A stretch of 64,000 nucleotides of DNA from Paenibacillus sp. FJAT-26967 (GCF_001541095.1 NZ_LMXH01000005.1:186001-250000); one strand, 5' to 3'; positions 1 through 8,414 are shown, counted from the stretch's first letter. Notes: a model not told the origin generated them from the sequence alone. Translations and numbers: made by a program.

Positions 1-1025
1 TCCCCGGTAATGCGATATTCCAGATCAAAGGCCGCTCCGTCCAAGGCATTCGATACCGCTATTTTCACCATGGCGAGGTCCTCAGGATGGATACATTGAA
101 GAAACTGCTCGTAGGTATGCAGGGGTCTTGTTTCCGTTATGGAGTAAATTTGGACGCATTCTTTGGAATACTCGATATGATTCAGCTGGATATCCCAGCT
201 CCAAGAGCCTAATTGGGCGATACGCTGAGCTAGAGCCAAGGTATCCTCACTTTTTTTGAGCTGTTGATCCGTCTTCATACGGTGAGTAATATCCCGGCCT
301 ATTCCCAGCGCCAGCTCAATCTCTCCATCTTGTCCTCGTATATACCGCACGGTTGTTTCAAACCAAATATAATGCCCCTGTTTATGGCGGTATCGGCCTG
401 TCAAAATATCCTCATCGGGCGCGGCACCGTGGTTCTTCTGGAGATCGTCCGGTAAATATTGATCGAGCAAATTACTGCCGGTGATTTCCTCCGGGGTATA
501 GCCGAGTAATTTGGTGATAGAGGGAGAGACATACTGGCAGATTCCCTGCGGATTTGTATAAGTGATGATGTCCCCGGCGTTCTCTGAGATTAACCGGTAC
601 AATTCCTGGCTTTTCTCAAGACTGCTCAGCAGTTCTTTCTCCCGGGTAATATTCTTAGCCAGTCCATATACACCAACGATATGATCTTCAACCACAATAG
701 GAATATAAGTGACGGAAGCGATGATAAGCTGTCCGTTCTTATGTTTGAAAGTGATTTCGAAATTGGGAGAATGACCCTTGCGGGCTTCCTGGAAGTTTGT
801 CTGCCGGATTTTGGTGTCATCCTGTGTAAAAAGCTGTTCCGTCTGCAGACGGATAAATTCCTCAGCCGAATATCCTGTTATTCGTTGAATCGAAGGATTG
901 GCATCCAAGTAATTTCCATCCAGATCCATGACGTAAATAGCGTCCGGATGGTGCACATACAAGGATTTGTAGATACCGTCTTCCGAAATTGCGCGACTGA
1001 GTGCAGCGGCAGTTATTTTCTCCAA
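1..1025 (-). CDS. Multi-PAS sensor protein, C-terminus outside window
   Basis: The minus-strand reading frame starts at a TTG at 1025, preceded by AAAGGAG about 10 bases upstream, and stays open to the window edge, giving 341 residues of a longer protein. At least three PAS units are visible: roughly residues 14-135 (with GNYLDANPSIQRITGYSAEE), 140-260 (with QYVSPSITKLLGYTPEEI) and a third from about 275 (GSWSWDIQLNHIEYS, a PAS_3-like start). No membrane segment is seen, so it is probably a cytoplasmic sensor. The output domain (histidine kinase, GGDEF or EAL) lies beyond base 1 and cannot be named. It is divergent from the downstream carboxypeptidase gene. Being a PAS protein is near certain; its ligand and output are unknown. 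Confidence 0.85.
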   Translation of the reverse strand, partial: MEKITAAALSRAISEDGIYKSLYVHHPDAIYVMDLDGNYLDANPSIQRITGYSAEEFIRLQTEQLFTQDDTKIRQTNFQEARKGHSPNFEITFKHKNGQLIIASVTYIPIVVEDHIVGVYGLAKNITREKELLSSLEKSQELYRLISENAGDIITYTNPQGICQYVSPSITKLLGYTPEEITGSNLLDQYLPDDLQKNHGAAPDEDILTGRYRHKQGHYIWFETTVRYIRGQDGEIELALGIGRDITHRMKTDQQLKKSEDTLALAQRIAQLGSWSWDIQLNHIEYSKECVQIYSITETRPLHTYEQFLQCIHPEDLAMVKIAVSNALDGAAFDLEYRITG

Positions 1026-1314
1026 GGCTGACAACTCCTTTCTATGCCGTTCTTTTTTATAAGAAATCGTGATAAATGGCGATTAAAGAACCTGATTGAT
1101 ATTTAATGCACTTGTAATAAAGGGTTGTCTATTAGTATCTTCCTACATTTCTTACTTAATCGGAAGAGGGGGGCAATTCTTTTTATTTTTTTGCTCTAGA
1201 AATACGGGGTGTTATTAATTCTCAGGCCCTGCGGTCGTCTAGCGAGTCTTTGTCCTTCGCCGGTTCGTCTAAGATACGAGAGAAACAGAAACGGACTAAT
1301 AGGAGTGGAGAAGT

Positions 1315-2238
1315 ATGAAACGCACCGGAAGAAGGCTGTTGTTACTTGCTCTGATAGCAGCAGGTTTATGGCTGTGGAAGGGAAGCGGCGGAGAAGAGCT
1401 GGAGTTTGATGCTAGAGCAGCGGTACTGATTCATGCGGACACAGGCAGCGTTGTCTATGAGCGAAATGGGGATGAAAGTCTTCCGCCAGCTTCCATGTCC
1501 AAAATGATGACGGAATTAATTGTCTATGAGGAGGTGAAAGCCGGCCGTGCATCTTGGAACGATCAGGTGCGGACAAGCCGTTATGCCAGCGAGGTTACCG
1601 GCGCCCAGATCGGATTGAAATTCGGGGAGCGGCTGACACTCAAAGAAATGCTTGCCGCAGTAGCCATTGAGTCGGCCAATGACGCGGCTGTCGCCGTGGC
1701 GGAGCATATTGCGGGCACCGAGGATGAATTCGTTGTGAAGATGAACCGCAAAGCAGCCGAAATCGGGCTGTCGAAGGGAACTGCTTTTGCGAATGCAAGC
1801 GGATTGACCCGTGCAGATCTCGGTTCCTATGCGTCCGAGAAGCATAGGGGAGAGAGCGTCATGACTGCGAAGGACACGGCCCGGCTCGCCGCTTATTTGA
1901 TCCGTCAATATCCGGAAGTGCTGGAGCTTACCCGCAAAGCGGATTATGAGCTGCCCGGAAGATTCGGATTGATTCAGACTACGAACCGGATGCTTCCGGC
2001 TGCCGGAGATGCGTTTGCGTATGAAGGAAGCGATGGCCTTAAGACCGGCTTCACCGACCTGGCCGGGTACTGCTTCACCGGAACGGCTGTCAGGGACGGG
2101 CAACGGCTGATTTCCGTGGTGATGGGAACGGGAAGTCAGGAAGGACGATTCAATGCCACCCGTAAATTGCTTGATTACGGATTTGAATCAGTTAACAATA
2201 GCAGCCGAAAGGACAACTTATTCGGCGCCGAGAGATAG
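1315..2238 (+). CDS. D-alanyl-D-alanine carboxypeptidase, peptidase S11 (DacF/PBP5-like)
   Basis: A serine DD-peptidase that removes terminal D-Ala from peptidoglycan stem peptides outside the membrane. The three penicillin-binding motifs are intact: SMSK at residues 60-63 (nucleophile Ser60), SAN at 120-122 and KTG at 243-245. An N-terminal hydrophobic stretch (residues 7-21) after KRTGRR is a signal anchor or signal peptide. At 307 residues it is shorter than PBP5-type enzymes and seems to lack the C-terminal beta-domain and amphipathic anchor, so the N-terminal segment may hold it to the membrane. AGGAGTGGAG lies just before the ATG. It stands alone, so a role in vegetative or spore-cortex trimming cannot be decided from context. 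Confidence 0.92.
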   Translation: MKRTGRRLLLLALIAAGLWLWKGSGGEELEFDARAAVLIHADTGSVVYERNGDESLPPASMSKMMTELIVYEEVKAGRASWNDQVRTSRYASEVTGAQIGLKFGERLTLKEMLAAVAIESANDAAVAVAEHIAGTEDEFVVKMNRKAAEIGLSKGTAFANASGLTRADLGSYASEKHRGESVMTAKDTARLAAYLIRQYPEVLELTRKADYELPGRFGLIQTTNRMLPAAGDAFAYEGSDGLKTGFTDLAGYCFTGTAVRDGQRLISVVMGTGSQEGRFNATRKLLDYGFESVNNSSRKDNLFGAER

Positions 2239-2430
2239 TAGACTTGTTCTTTTTTGCGGAGTGAACGGGTTGAATGGCCTGCTTCCTTAACTTCAGAGAG
2301 AATTGGGAAAGCCCTTCCGTGCGTATTGACATTAACGTGCAATACATGGAAGATAATACCTGAATCCTGGCCCGTTGCGTAGGAGAGGGGCAGGATGATC
2401 TGGAATTTATTTTCTCAGGAGGACAACGGT

Positions 2431-3165
2431 ATGACTTTTACGAAACTGGTCGATGTCTTTGTGCCTGTTTCCGATCTTGATCGATCAGTACCCTGGTACA
2501 TCAAGGTTCTTGGTCTTCGCTTGCTGGGCCGCGACAACGAGCACGCGAGACTTTCTTTCTACGAAGGGACCTGCCTGACGCTCACCCGGCAGAAGGAGCT
2601 GAACACGTACAGTGCAGTTGCTTTTAATGTGAATGTGTATGATGCCCATGTAGATTATGTACGCATGAAGGATGCCGGAGTCACGATGGTAGAGAAGCTG
2701 AAGCCTCTGCAGTCCATGAGCCGCTTCACCATTGCGGACCCGGACGGGAATCCCATTGAAATTGTCGGATGGGAGGAAAGCGGGCACGAGAAGACGGGGA
2801 CCATCCGTCTGGGCGGCGCGTATTTGCCCGTCAAGGACCTGGACAAGTCGACAGACTGGTACGAGAGTAATTTAAACGCCCTAATCGGTCAGCGCTTTAC
2901 TATTTCGCCTTCCGGAGGTACAGATGAAGTAAGAGCCGTCGCGTTTACAAATATTAATCTTTGTCTGATCGAGACGCCGCAGAATGCTCCGCTGGAGCAT
3001 AGAGCGTTTACGATCGGTTCTACAGATCCCAGAGGGGATTATGAACTGTTAAGGTACCGGAGTGCCGTGAAGCTTTCTACTCTGACCAAGGAATTTAACC
3101 GCGATGTGTTCGGCCTGCTGGATCCGGACGATAATCAGATCGGAATTATCGGTATCTTGCATTAA
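2431..3165 (+). CDS. Two-domain VOC (glyoxalase/bleomycin resistance/dioxygenase) protein
   Basis: A 244-residue protein with two tandem vicinal-oxygen-chelate modules, residues about 3-118 and 128-243. Both show the family pattern: an opening VPVSDLDRSVPWY or LPVKDLDKSTDWY strand-helix and a closing DPDGNPIEIVGW or DPDDNQIGIIG strand. An in-frame ATG 36 bases upstream exists, but the ATG at 2431 has AGGAGGACAACGGT directly before it and is the better start. The family covers glyoxalase I, extradiol dioxygenases and antibiotic-binding proteins. The second module has lost part of the usual metal-ligand pattern, so a function cannot be assigned. Confidence 0.82.
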   Translation: MTFTKLVDVFVPVSDLDRSVPWYIKVLGLRLLGRDNEHARLSFYEGTCLTLTRQKELNTYSAVAFNVNVYDAHVDYVRMKDAGVTMVEKLKPLQSMSRFTIADPDGNPIEIVGWEESGHEKTGTIRLGGAYLPVKDLDKSTDWYESNLNALIGQRFTISPSGGTDEVRAVAFTNINLCLIETPQNAPLEHRAFTIGSTDPRGDYELLRYRSAVKLSTLTKEFNRDVFGLLDPDDNQIGIIGILH

Positions 3166-3210
3166 TACGTGCTTTTACGGGTGTGTGCTGTCATCTCTGC
3201 TATTCCTTCT

Positions 3211-3238
3211 TTTACGTAAAGCACCGGTATAGTATATT
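3211..3238 (+). promoter_or_regulatory. Possible sigma-A promoter of the kinase/regulator operon
   Basis: TTTACG and TATATT are separated by 16 bases and lie 75 bases upstream of the histidine kinase start. The match is fair but not strong, and nothing else supports it. Confidence 0.4.
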
Positions 3239-3313
3239 GAGGTCATACGGCAAATTTTACCTAATAGAAGAGCCTTGCTGCCGTATGGAATTTCACGCTT
3301 AGGAGACGTGCCT

Positions 3314-4792
3314 ATGTCCATTCGCACAAGGCTTTTACTTTCCTATATCGCCATGCTGATTATTCCTCTAGTCCTGTTGTTCCTGACAGGTATAGGGCTT
3401 TATTATATGCTGGTTCAGGATTTGAAGCGGGATTACCACGTGGATCTCAGCCAGAATAATCCTATTAAGGAAGTTGCCACGATCGAAGAAGAGAATTATC
3501 AGAAAATCCGCAGCGAAATAGCCAAGAATCCGATAAGCGCGGATGATCCTTCCAACTGGACCCACTGGGAAGAGCTGGTCCAGCGCGTCAATATGGGGAT
3601 TGTGCTGCGTAAGAATGACCAACTGCTCTATGTTTCACCTATAATAGAAGATAAGGAAGGACTGGAGGAACTGCCCGCCTACAGTTCTTATTCAGGATTG
3701 TCGGACGCAGAGCTCACGAACAAATTTTTTGTGCTGCGGCATCATGATTTTCTATATCCGGATGGAAGCAAAGGCAGTCTGTTCATTGGAAATCATGACT
3801 CCGTGAGCAGTAAATATTTGATGAAATACGGTCTTCTTTTTCTCTCTGCCCTTGTGGTGGTGCTGGTTCTGACCAATGGCGTGATGACTTACCTGATGTC
3901 CAGAAGTCTGATTAATCCGCTCCGATCCTTGAAGCGAGCGGCTGAGCATATCAAGGATGGACAGCTGGATTTCGAAATACGTCCCGCCTCCGGGGACGAA
4001 ATCGGGGAGCTTGCGGTTTCCTTTGAAGAGATGCGGAGGCGGCTTAAGGATTCGGTTGAGCTGCAGCTGCAGTACGAGGAGAACCGCAAACAGCTGATTT
4101 CGAACATTTCGCATGATCTGAAAACCCCTGTGACCGCGATTAAGGGCTACGTGGAAGGCATTATGGACGGGGTCACGAATTCGCAGGACAAGTTCGACCG
4201 TTACCTGCATACGATTTATGCCAAAACAGTCGATATCGACCGGATGATTGATGAGTTATTTCTGTATTCAAAGCTTGATTTAAAAAAGCTGCTCTTTCAA
4301 TTCGAAGAGGCGGATTTGACTGCGTATCTTAAAGATTGCGCGGAAGATATGCAATTCGATATGGAGAAGAACGGAATCCGGTTAACGCTGGAGCTCTCTT
4401 CTCAGGACCCGCTTCCGGTTATCATTGACCGTGAGAAATTGAAACGCGTATTGACGAATATAACAGAGAATGCACAGAAGTATAGGGACAAGAAGGAAGG
4501 GCATATCCGTGTGTTCGTAGTAGAGAGGCCTGAATTCGTTCTGATTGGCGTTCATGATAACGGCCAGGGAATTCCGTCCGATGTACTTCCGCATATTTTT
4601 GACCGCTTCTACCGGGGCGATCCCTCGCGCAGCACGCAGACAGGGGGCAGCGGGCTTGGTCTGGCTATCGCCAAACAGATTGTCGAAGAACATGGCGGCA
4701 AGATTTGGGCCAGCAGCCGATATGGCGAAGGGACTACGGTTCAGTTTACAATCCGCAAAGCGGATCAAGGTGAGAGGAGAATAGCCACATGA
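3314..4792 (+). CDS. HAMP-domain sensor histidine kinase
   Basis: A 492-residue membrane-bound sensor kinase. Transmembrane segments lie at about 8-30 and 172-194, enclosing an extracytoplasmic sensing region of about 140 residues, followed by a HAMP linker (195-250). The phosphoacceptor is His267 in SNISHDLKTPVTAI. The ATPase domain carries the N box (NITENAQKY), G1 (DNGQGIP), F box (DRFYRGD) and G2 (GGSGLGLAI). The start at 3314 follows TTAGGAGACGTGCCT, and a longer in-frame start at 3275 is less likely. The stop overlaps the start of the response regulator by four bases, so the pair is translationally coupled. The signal is unknown; no transporter or peptide gene sits beside it. Confidence 0.93.
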   Translation: MSIRTRLLLSYIAMLIIPLVLLFLTGIGLYYMLVQDLKRDYHVDLSQNNPIKEVATIEEENYQKIRSEIAKNPISADDPSNWTHWEELVQRVNMGIVLRKNDQLLYVSPIIEDKEGLEELPAYSSYSGLSDAELTNKFFVLRHHDFLYPDGSKGSLFIGNHDSVSSKYLMKYGLLFLSALVVVLVLTNGVMTYLMSRSLINPLRSLKRAAEHIKDGQLDFEIRPASGDEIGELAVSFEEMRRRLKDSVELQLQYEENRKQLISNISHDLKTPVTAIKGYVEGIMDGVTNSQDKFDRYLHTIYAKTVDIDRMIDELFLYSKLDLKKLLFQFEEADLTAYLKDCAEDMQFDMEKNGIRLTLELSSQDPLPVIIDREKLKRVLTNITENAQKYRDKKEGHIRVFVVERPEFVLIGVHDNGQGIPSDVLPHIFDRFYRGDPSRSTQTGGSGLGLAIAKQIVEEHGGKIWASSRYGEGTTVQFTIRKADQGERRIAT

Positions 4793-5493
4793 GTGAAATC
4801 GGCCGCATCTTGATTGTGGAGGATGACGTGAGTATCGCCGAGCTGGAGCGGGATTATCTGGAGTTGGACGGCTTTCAGGTCGATATGGAACATTACGGGG
4901 AACGGGGGATGCAACGCGCGCTTACGGGCGATTACGATCTTGTGCTTCTCGATGTTATGCTTCCCGGAACAGACGGTTTTGCTATCTGCGAACGAATCCG
5001 GATGGAGCGGGATATTCCGATTCTTATGGTTTCCGCCAAGAAAGAGGACGTCGATAAAATCCGCGGTCTTAGTCTGGGGGCGGATGATTATATCATTAAG
5101 CCCTTCAGTCCGGGGGAACTGGTCGCACGCGTGAGGGCTCATCTGTCGAGGTACCAGAGGCTCAAAGGCAGACATGGAGGCGCAGCGGACAAGGATGAGA
5201 TCCGGATTCGCGGACTGCTGATCAACCGCGCTTCCAGGCGCGTGTATATGAACGGGCATGAAATTATTTTTACAACCAAAGAATTTGATCTTCTCGCCTA
5301 TCTCGCCATGAATCCGAACCGGGTGTTCAGTAAAGATCAGCTATTCGATCAGCTGTGGGGCATGGATTCTTCCGGTGAAATTTCAACGGTAACGGTACAT
5401 ATCCGCAAGCTTCGCGAAAAAATAGAGCCGAGTCCGTCGGACCCGGCGTACATTGAAACAATATGGGGAGCAGGATACCGGTTTAAGCCTTAG
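4789..5493 (+). CDS. OmpR-family response regulator
   Basis: A 234-residue two-domain regulator, partner of the preceding kinase through an ATGA overlap. The receiver domain (about 5-120) has the acidic pair ED at 11-12, the phosphorylation site Asp55 in LLDVMLPGTDG and the conserved Lys in IIKPF. The C-terminal winged helix (about 135-233) shows the typical FTTKEFDLLAYLAMNPNRVF and TVTVHIRKLREKIE blocks that form the alpha-loop and recognition helix. Its last 11 bases overlap the 3' end of convergent gerPE, leaving no room for a terminator between the two operons. Confidence 0.95.
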   Translation: MSEIGRILIVEDDVSIAELERDYLELDGFQVDMEHYGERGMQRALTGDYDLVLLDVMLPGTDGFAICERIRMERDIPILMVSAKKEDVDKIRGLSLGADDYIIKPFSPGELVARVRAHLSRYQRLKGRHGGAADKDEIRIRGLLINRASRRVYMNGHEIIFTTKEFDLLAYLAMNPNRVFSKDQLFDQLWGMDSSGEISTVTVHIRKLREKIEPSPSDPAYIETIWGAGYRFKP

Positions 5494-5971
5494 ATTCCCG
5501 ATTCCGGGCGACTGTTCCCTGGGCAGGAGGGGCGGCCTCGACAGGGAGGTTGGTATCACCTGCGGTAGTGGACACGGTTCCGGTGGGGTTCGAATAGGGG
5601 CCGGGGGGGCGGATTTGCCGGATATGCTTGATCCGGGATTCCATCCGAACGGGACCACTCCCCCCGATCTGCATCACAGAAGAAGCGGAGACGCCCAGGA
5701 CTTTGACGGAGCCTACTTGAATAGATCCCGCCTGGCTGGTGGTCTTGGTCGCTCCGGGAGGAAACCGTATGTCGGGGAAAGGCTCTATGAAGATAGGGTA
5801 TGCTTCGAATGCGCCTTCTTCCTCGATGAAATTCGGCACTTCCCTCTGTACGGCAATAGCGCGGTAGCGTGTATAGATCCCTTGGTTATCTCCGATCTGA
5901 AAAACAGCGGAGTCGGCTACGCCAAGCACCTTCGCTTGTCCGAGGTATACCATCCGCCGCCTGCTGCTCAT
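5483..5971 (-). CDS. gerPE: Spore germination protein GerPE-like
   Basis: Last gene of the minus-strand gerP cluster, 162 residues. GerP proteins are small spore-coat proteins that help germinants pass through coat and cortex. The family pattern of short repeats occurs twice here: VLGVADSAVFQIGD near the N-terminus and VLGVSASSVMQIGG near the middle. It starts four bases inside the end of gerPD. In B. subtilis and B. cereus the order is PA to PF; here the order PA-PB-PC-PD-PE holds, and the cluster ends without gerPF. The C-terminal 45 residues are Pro/Thr-rich and variable. The exact paralog name rests mainly on gene order. Confidence 0.8.
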   Translation of the reverse strand: MSSRRRMVYLGQAKVLGVADSAVFQIGDNQGIYTRYRAIAVQREVPNFIEEEGAFEAYPIFIEPFPDIRFPPGATKTTSQAGSIQVGSVKVLGVSASSVMQIGGSGPVRMESRIKHIRQIRPPGPYSNPTGTVSTTAGDTNLPVEAAPPAQGTVARNRESKA

Positions 5972-6153
5972 CTTTCGCTCGCCAGCGGCACCAGAGGGCC
6001 AATAATGACGGATTCCGGCGGCGTGTCAAAAACGGAGGCTGCTGAAATCGAGTCCGTATCTCCGATTAAGAATGTTGAAGAACTCGATACCCCGATAATG
6101 TAAATGGACCCGACTTGGAGGCACTTGTTCTCTACATAAAGGTCCACACTCAC
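5968..6153 (-). CDS. gerPD: Spore germination protein GerPD-like
   Basis: A 61-residue protein with the gerP-family core VGSIYIIGVSSSSTFLIGD and a short variable tail. It overlaps gerPC upstream and gerPE downstream by four bases each, so all three are probably translated together. Size and position match GerPD of Bacillus. Confidence 0.82.
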   Translation of the reverse strand: MSVDLYVENKCLQVGSIYIIGVSSSSTFLIGDTDSISAASVFDTPPESVIIGPLVPLASER

Positions 6154-6854
6154 GAAGAATCCCTCCCGTCTTCCTTTTCTTGCCGATATCGGTTCAAATA
6201 AATCCGGATGCCTTCACGAATATCCGATTTGGTTTTCTCTATTAATTTATGGGTTCTAACCTCGGCAGATTCCGCTGCTTCGCTATGTCCGGGAGTCCTG
6301 GAATAATGCCGGACTCTCGCCTCGATTTGGCGTCTTAAATCATCCATAATTCTTTTACTTTCGCCTGGAGCGACATTCAAATGCTGTTTGGCGGCGAGTT
6401 CCATCAGTTCTTCCATGGCCTCGCGGTCTAGAAACTCATGCAGCTGCTGATTCGCCTGCTGCTCCATAATCGGAGGCTCCCGCTCTCCGGGCGGCTGCCG
6501 GTATTCATCCGAAGTGAAAGCGGAAGACACCGGCTGGGCTGCGTTTATGTCTGCTCCCGGGGGCGGTGATACCGGCATTCCGTTAACTGCCATGTCTTCG
6601 ATCTCATTCATCGCGGAGGGAGACACGCCGATTGTCAGCGTTCCATCCAACTGTTCGACCTTGAGCTGATCGAATTTGTATTCGATCCGGTCGATATGGA
6701 TAGCCCGCTGACGTCCCAGTTCTTCAAGCTCCTTCCGCATACTTTGGACAGACTCTTCAAGTCTGCGGAGCCGCTCTTCCTGCCGCTGGGTGTAAGCCCA
6801 CAGCTGCTGAAGCTGCTGCTGATAATACGGATAAGAACCATCGGGGCTGTACAT
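6150..6854 (-). CDS. gerPC: Spore germination protein GerPC-like
   Basis: GerPC is the one larger, non-repeat member of the gerP cluster. The 234-residue product opens with a Tyr/Gln-rich segment, continues into a coiled coil (about 20-55, with RLRRLEESVQSMRKELEELG), then IHIDRIEYKFDQLKVEQLDG and LTIGVSP, all typical of the family; the C-terminal half is helical and charged. The frame is open for a further 580 bases upstream, but GGAGAAG sits just before the ATG at 6854 and the upstream part overlaps gerPB in another frame, so 6854 is taken as the start. It begins 316 bases after gerPB ends, an unusually wide gap for this operon. Confidence 0.85.
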   Translation of the reverse strand: MYSPDGSYPYYQQQLQQLWAYTQRQEERLRRLEESVQSMRKELEELGRQRAIHIDRIEYKFDQLKVEQLDGTLTIGVSPSAMNEIEDMAVNGMPVSPPPGADINAAQPVSSAFTSDEYRQPPGEREPPIMEQQANQQLHEFLDREAMEELMELAAKQHLNVAPGESKRIMDDLRRQIEARVRHYSRTPGHSEAAESAEVRTHKLIEKTKSDIREGIRIYLNRYRQEKEDGRDSS

Positions 6855-7170
6855 AGGCGCGCTTCTCCTTCCGTGATTGGATATGAAGTTCTCCGGTATG
6901 AGGCGCGGAAGGACGGCAAGCGCACGCGGCTTCAAGAGATTGCGGTGCTGCCGCCCGTATCGCCTGCGTGATCCGTGCTGGCGCATGCCGGCAGATCTCC
7001 CGGGCAGCGGCAGCAGCGGAGCCGCGGGTGCAGGCACTGCCGCAGGCGCCCCCCGCAGCAGCGATGCGCAGCCCGCCTTGCCGGCAGGCGGCCGACATGG
7101 CCGCGCGACTGCCGGCAAGCTCCTGCAGGCGGCCGACAAGCTCCTGCAGGCGGCAGTCGGGCTGGCTGCC
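6855..7170 (-). other. GC-rich gap between gerPB and gerPC with an open gerPB frame
   Basis: The other gene junctions in this cluster overlap by four bases, but here 316 bases separate gerPB from gerPC. The stretch is GC-rich and holds a 19-base direct repeat (GGCCGCCTGCAGGAGCTTG-like) near 7105-7160. In the gerPB frame it stays open after the single TAA at 7171-7173, through the repeat (which reads RLQELVGRLQELAG) and past the gerPC start. It may be untranslated spacer or a gerPB 3' part cut off by a nonsense mutation. High GC alone makes long open frames common, so this is not annotated as coding. Confidence 0.5.
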
Positions 7171-7485
7171 TTACATGGGCGGCAGCGGCGGCAGCAGCTC
7201 AGGGCCCGGACAGAGCGCCTTCGCAAGCGGCGCGGGAGCGGCATTGCCCGCATCCGGTCCTTGCGCCGCCGGGCCGGGACCGCCGCCTGAGCCGGCAGAC
7301 CCGCCGAAGCCGGCCAGTTCGCCCTTACCCGGCTCAGGAGCGGGCCCCGTGAAGCCGCCGGTGTTGTACTGATTAGAGAGGGCGCGGATACTTCCCGCGC
7401 TCCCGATTTGCAGCACCGACGAATTGGAGACGGCATCGACCCTAAGCTGCTGGATCGTGATGGTTTGATGGATCGTCCAGCTCAT
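7171..7485 (-). CDS. gerPB: Spore germination protein GerPB-like with Gly/Pro-rich tail
   Basis: The N-terminal 50 residues match GerPB: ITIQQLRVDAVSNSSVLQIG, SIRALSNQYNTGGFTGPAPE. The remaining 50 or so residues are a Gly/Ala/Pro-rich tail that makes this 104-residue protein longer than the roughly 70 residues I recall for the Bacillus protein. It overlaps gerPA by four bases. The stop is a TAA, after which the same frame is open for more than 400 bases. Confidence 0.83.
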   Translation of the reverse strand: MSWTIHQTITIQQLRVDAVSNSSVLQIGSAGSIRALSNQYNTGGFTGPAPEPGKGELAGFGGSAGSGGGPGPAAQGPDAGNAAPAPLAKALCPGPELLPPLPPM

Positions 7486-7709
7486 GCCGTCGCCGTCTTG
7501 TTCGCTTCTGCTTCGACAAAGTCGCTGTCATTCGTATTCGTCGCGCTGATCGCGTTGTAGACCGAAGGCAAATCTCCTGTATTAAAAGAGCCTGCTCCTG
7601 CAAAGCTTTTCGAAGAGCTGTTAGGAGAAATAACAAGACAGTCCCCGAATTGAACGACGGAGCTGGGGCCCACGGACAAAATTTTGACGTTCCCGACGAT
7701 GGCCGGCAT
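7482..7709 (-). CDS. gerPA: Spore germination protein GerPA/GerPF-like
   Basis: First gene of the cluster, 75 residues, with the hallmarks shared by GerPA and GerPF: start MPAIVGNVKI, then SVVQFGD, ISPNSSSKSFAGAGSFNTGD and SATNTND. AAGGAGAACGCCT before the ATG at 7709 fixes the start; an in-frame start 126 bases upstream is ignored. The position at the head of the operon argues for GerPA, but since no gerPF is found downstream this copy could serve either role. A sigma-K-like promoter lies about 30 bases upstream. Confidence 0.85.
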   Translation of the reverse strand: MPAIVGNVKILSVGPSSVVQFGDCLVISPNSSSKSFAGAGSFNTGDLPSVYNAISATNTNDSDFVEAEANKTATA

Positions 7710-7739
7710 AGGCGTTCTCCTTTGCTGCGTCTTCTTGTT

Positions 7740-7768
7740 TATTCTATGTAGGGAAGTGCCCAGATGTT
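7740..7768 (-). promoter_or_regulatory. Sigma-K-like promoter of the gerP operon
   Basis: On the minus strand AACA (7765-7768) is followed after 16 bases by CATAGAATA (7740-7748). This matches the sigma-K consensus of mACm and CATAnnnTA at normal spacing and would start transcription about 25 bases before gerPA. gerP operons of Bacillus are known to be transcribed by sigma-K and controlled by GerE. Confidence 0.65.
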
Positions 7769-7811
7769 CATATCTTTTCCCGTATGTTTCGGCAAGGGTG
7801 CTTCTTTCACT

Positions 7812-7841
7812 CACACCAGGCAGCCCTTTTTTCATATAATG
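7812..7841 (+). promoter_or_regulatory. Sigma-K-like promoter of the gerT-like gene
   Basis: CACA (7812-7815) and CATATAATG (7833-7841) are 17 bases apart and fit the sigma-K pattern. The element diverges from the gerP promoter 70 bases away. TATAAT is embedded in it, but no good sigma-A -35 is present. Confidence 0.55.
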
Positions 7842-7864
7842 CCAGAGAAGCGGGGTGAGCTGCG

Positions 7865-8329
7865 ATGAACCAGCCAGACATGAACAAATGGTTGAAATGG
7901 GAGCATATTGAGAAATTTCTTGATCAGCCGCAGAAATATATGGAGAATATAAAATGGATCGAAGGATTCGTCCGGGATGTATTCGACCGCACGATACCGC
8001 CTCCGGTTGTCAGTGCCAGCAGGACTGCGAATAGCAGTGCAGGGCAGCAGAAAGAGCTGTCGACGAGCGATGTGTTTGAGACGCATACGCATGTTTTTAT
8101 ACGTGTGAAAATCCCTAAACGGGAAGACCCATATTCTCTGCAGGTGCTCGTTAAAACCAGTCACGTCAAGATTCTCGGTCTGATTGATGAGCCTAAAAAA
8201 ACGATTAAAATGCCCAGCCCGGTAAATCCCAAGACGGCAAAAGCGCGCTACCGGGAGAATGTCCTGCAAATTCAGGTCCGCAAACGCAAGTTCAAAGATA
8301 ACTATCACGAAGCGTATATAGAATTCTGA
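7865..8329 (+). CDS. GerT/CotM-like Hsp20-fold spore protein
   Basis: A 154-residue protein whose second half (about 70-152) resembles an alpha-crystallin domain: SDVFETHTHVFIRVKIPKRE, then VLVKTSHVKILGL and a final YRENVLQIQVRK strand. The N-terminal part has several Trp/Lys-rich helices. In B. subtilis, GerT is an Hsp20-like coat protein made under sigma-K and needed for normal germination; divergent placement opposite gerP and a sigma-K-like promoter support a similar role here. The start follows GCGGGGTGAGCTGCG. A general Hsp20 chaperone is the alternative. Confidence 0.72.
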   Translation: MNQPDMNKWLKWEHIEKFLDQPQKYMENIKWIEGFVRDVFDRTIPPPVVSASRTANSSAGQQKELSTSDVFETHTHVFIRVKIPKREDPYSLQVLVKTSHVKILGLIDEPKKTIKMPSPVNPKTAKARYRENVLQIQVRKRKFKDNYHEAYIEF

Positions 8330-8334
8330 TGTAG

Positions 8335-8361
8335 GGACCGGCCCCGCGCCGGTCCTTTTTT
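8335..8361 (+). terminator. Rho-independent terminator after the gerT-like gene
   Basis: Perfect 8-bp stem GGACCGGC/GCCGGTCC with a five-base loop, followed by six T. It lies five bases past the stop codon. Confidence 0.9.
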
Positions 8362-8414
8362 ATTGATAAGAGCGTATGCGGCAACGAAGTCCTTTAGAAT
8401 GAGCAAAAGCACAC

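Noticed and set aside
2323-2362. TTGACA and GATAAT as a promoter of the VOC gene
   Set aside because: The spacing is about 20 bases, too long for sigma-A, so no promoter was annotated.
6854-7436. Upstream extension of the gerPC frame
   Set aside because: It overlaps gerPB in another frame, reads as Arg/Ala/Pro-rich noise, and a good ribosome site marks the start at 6854.
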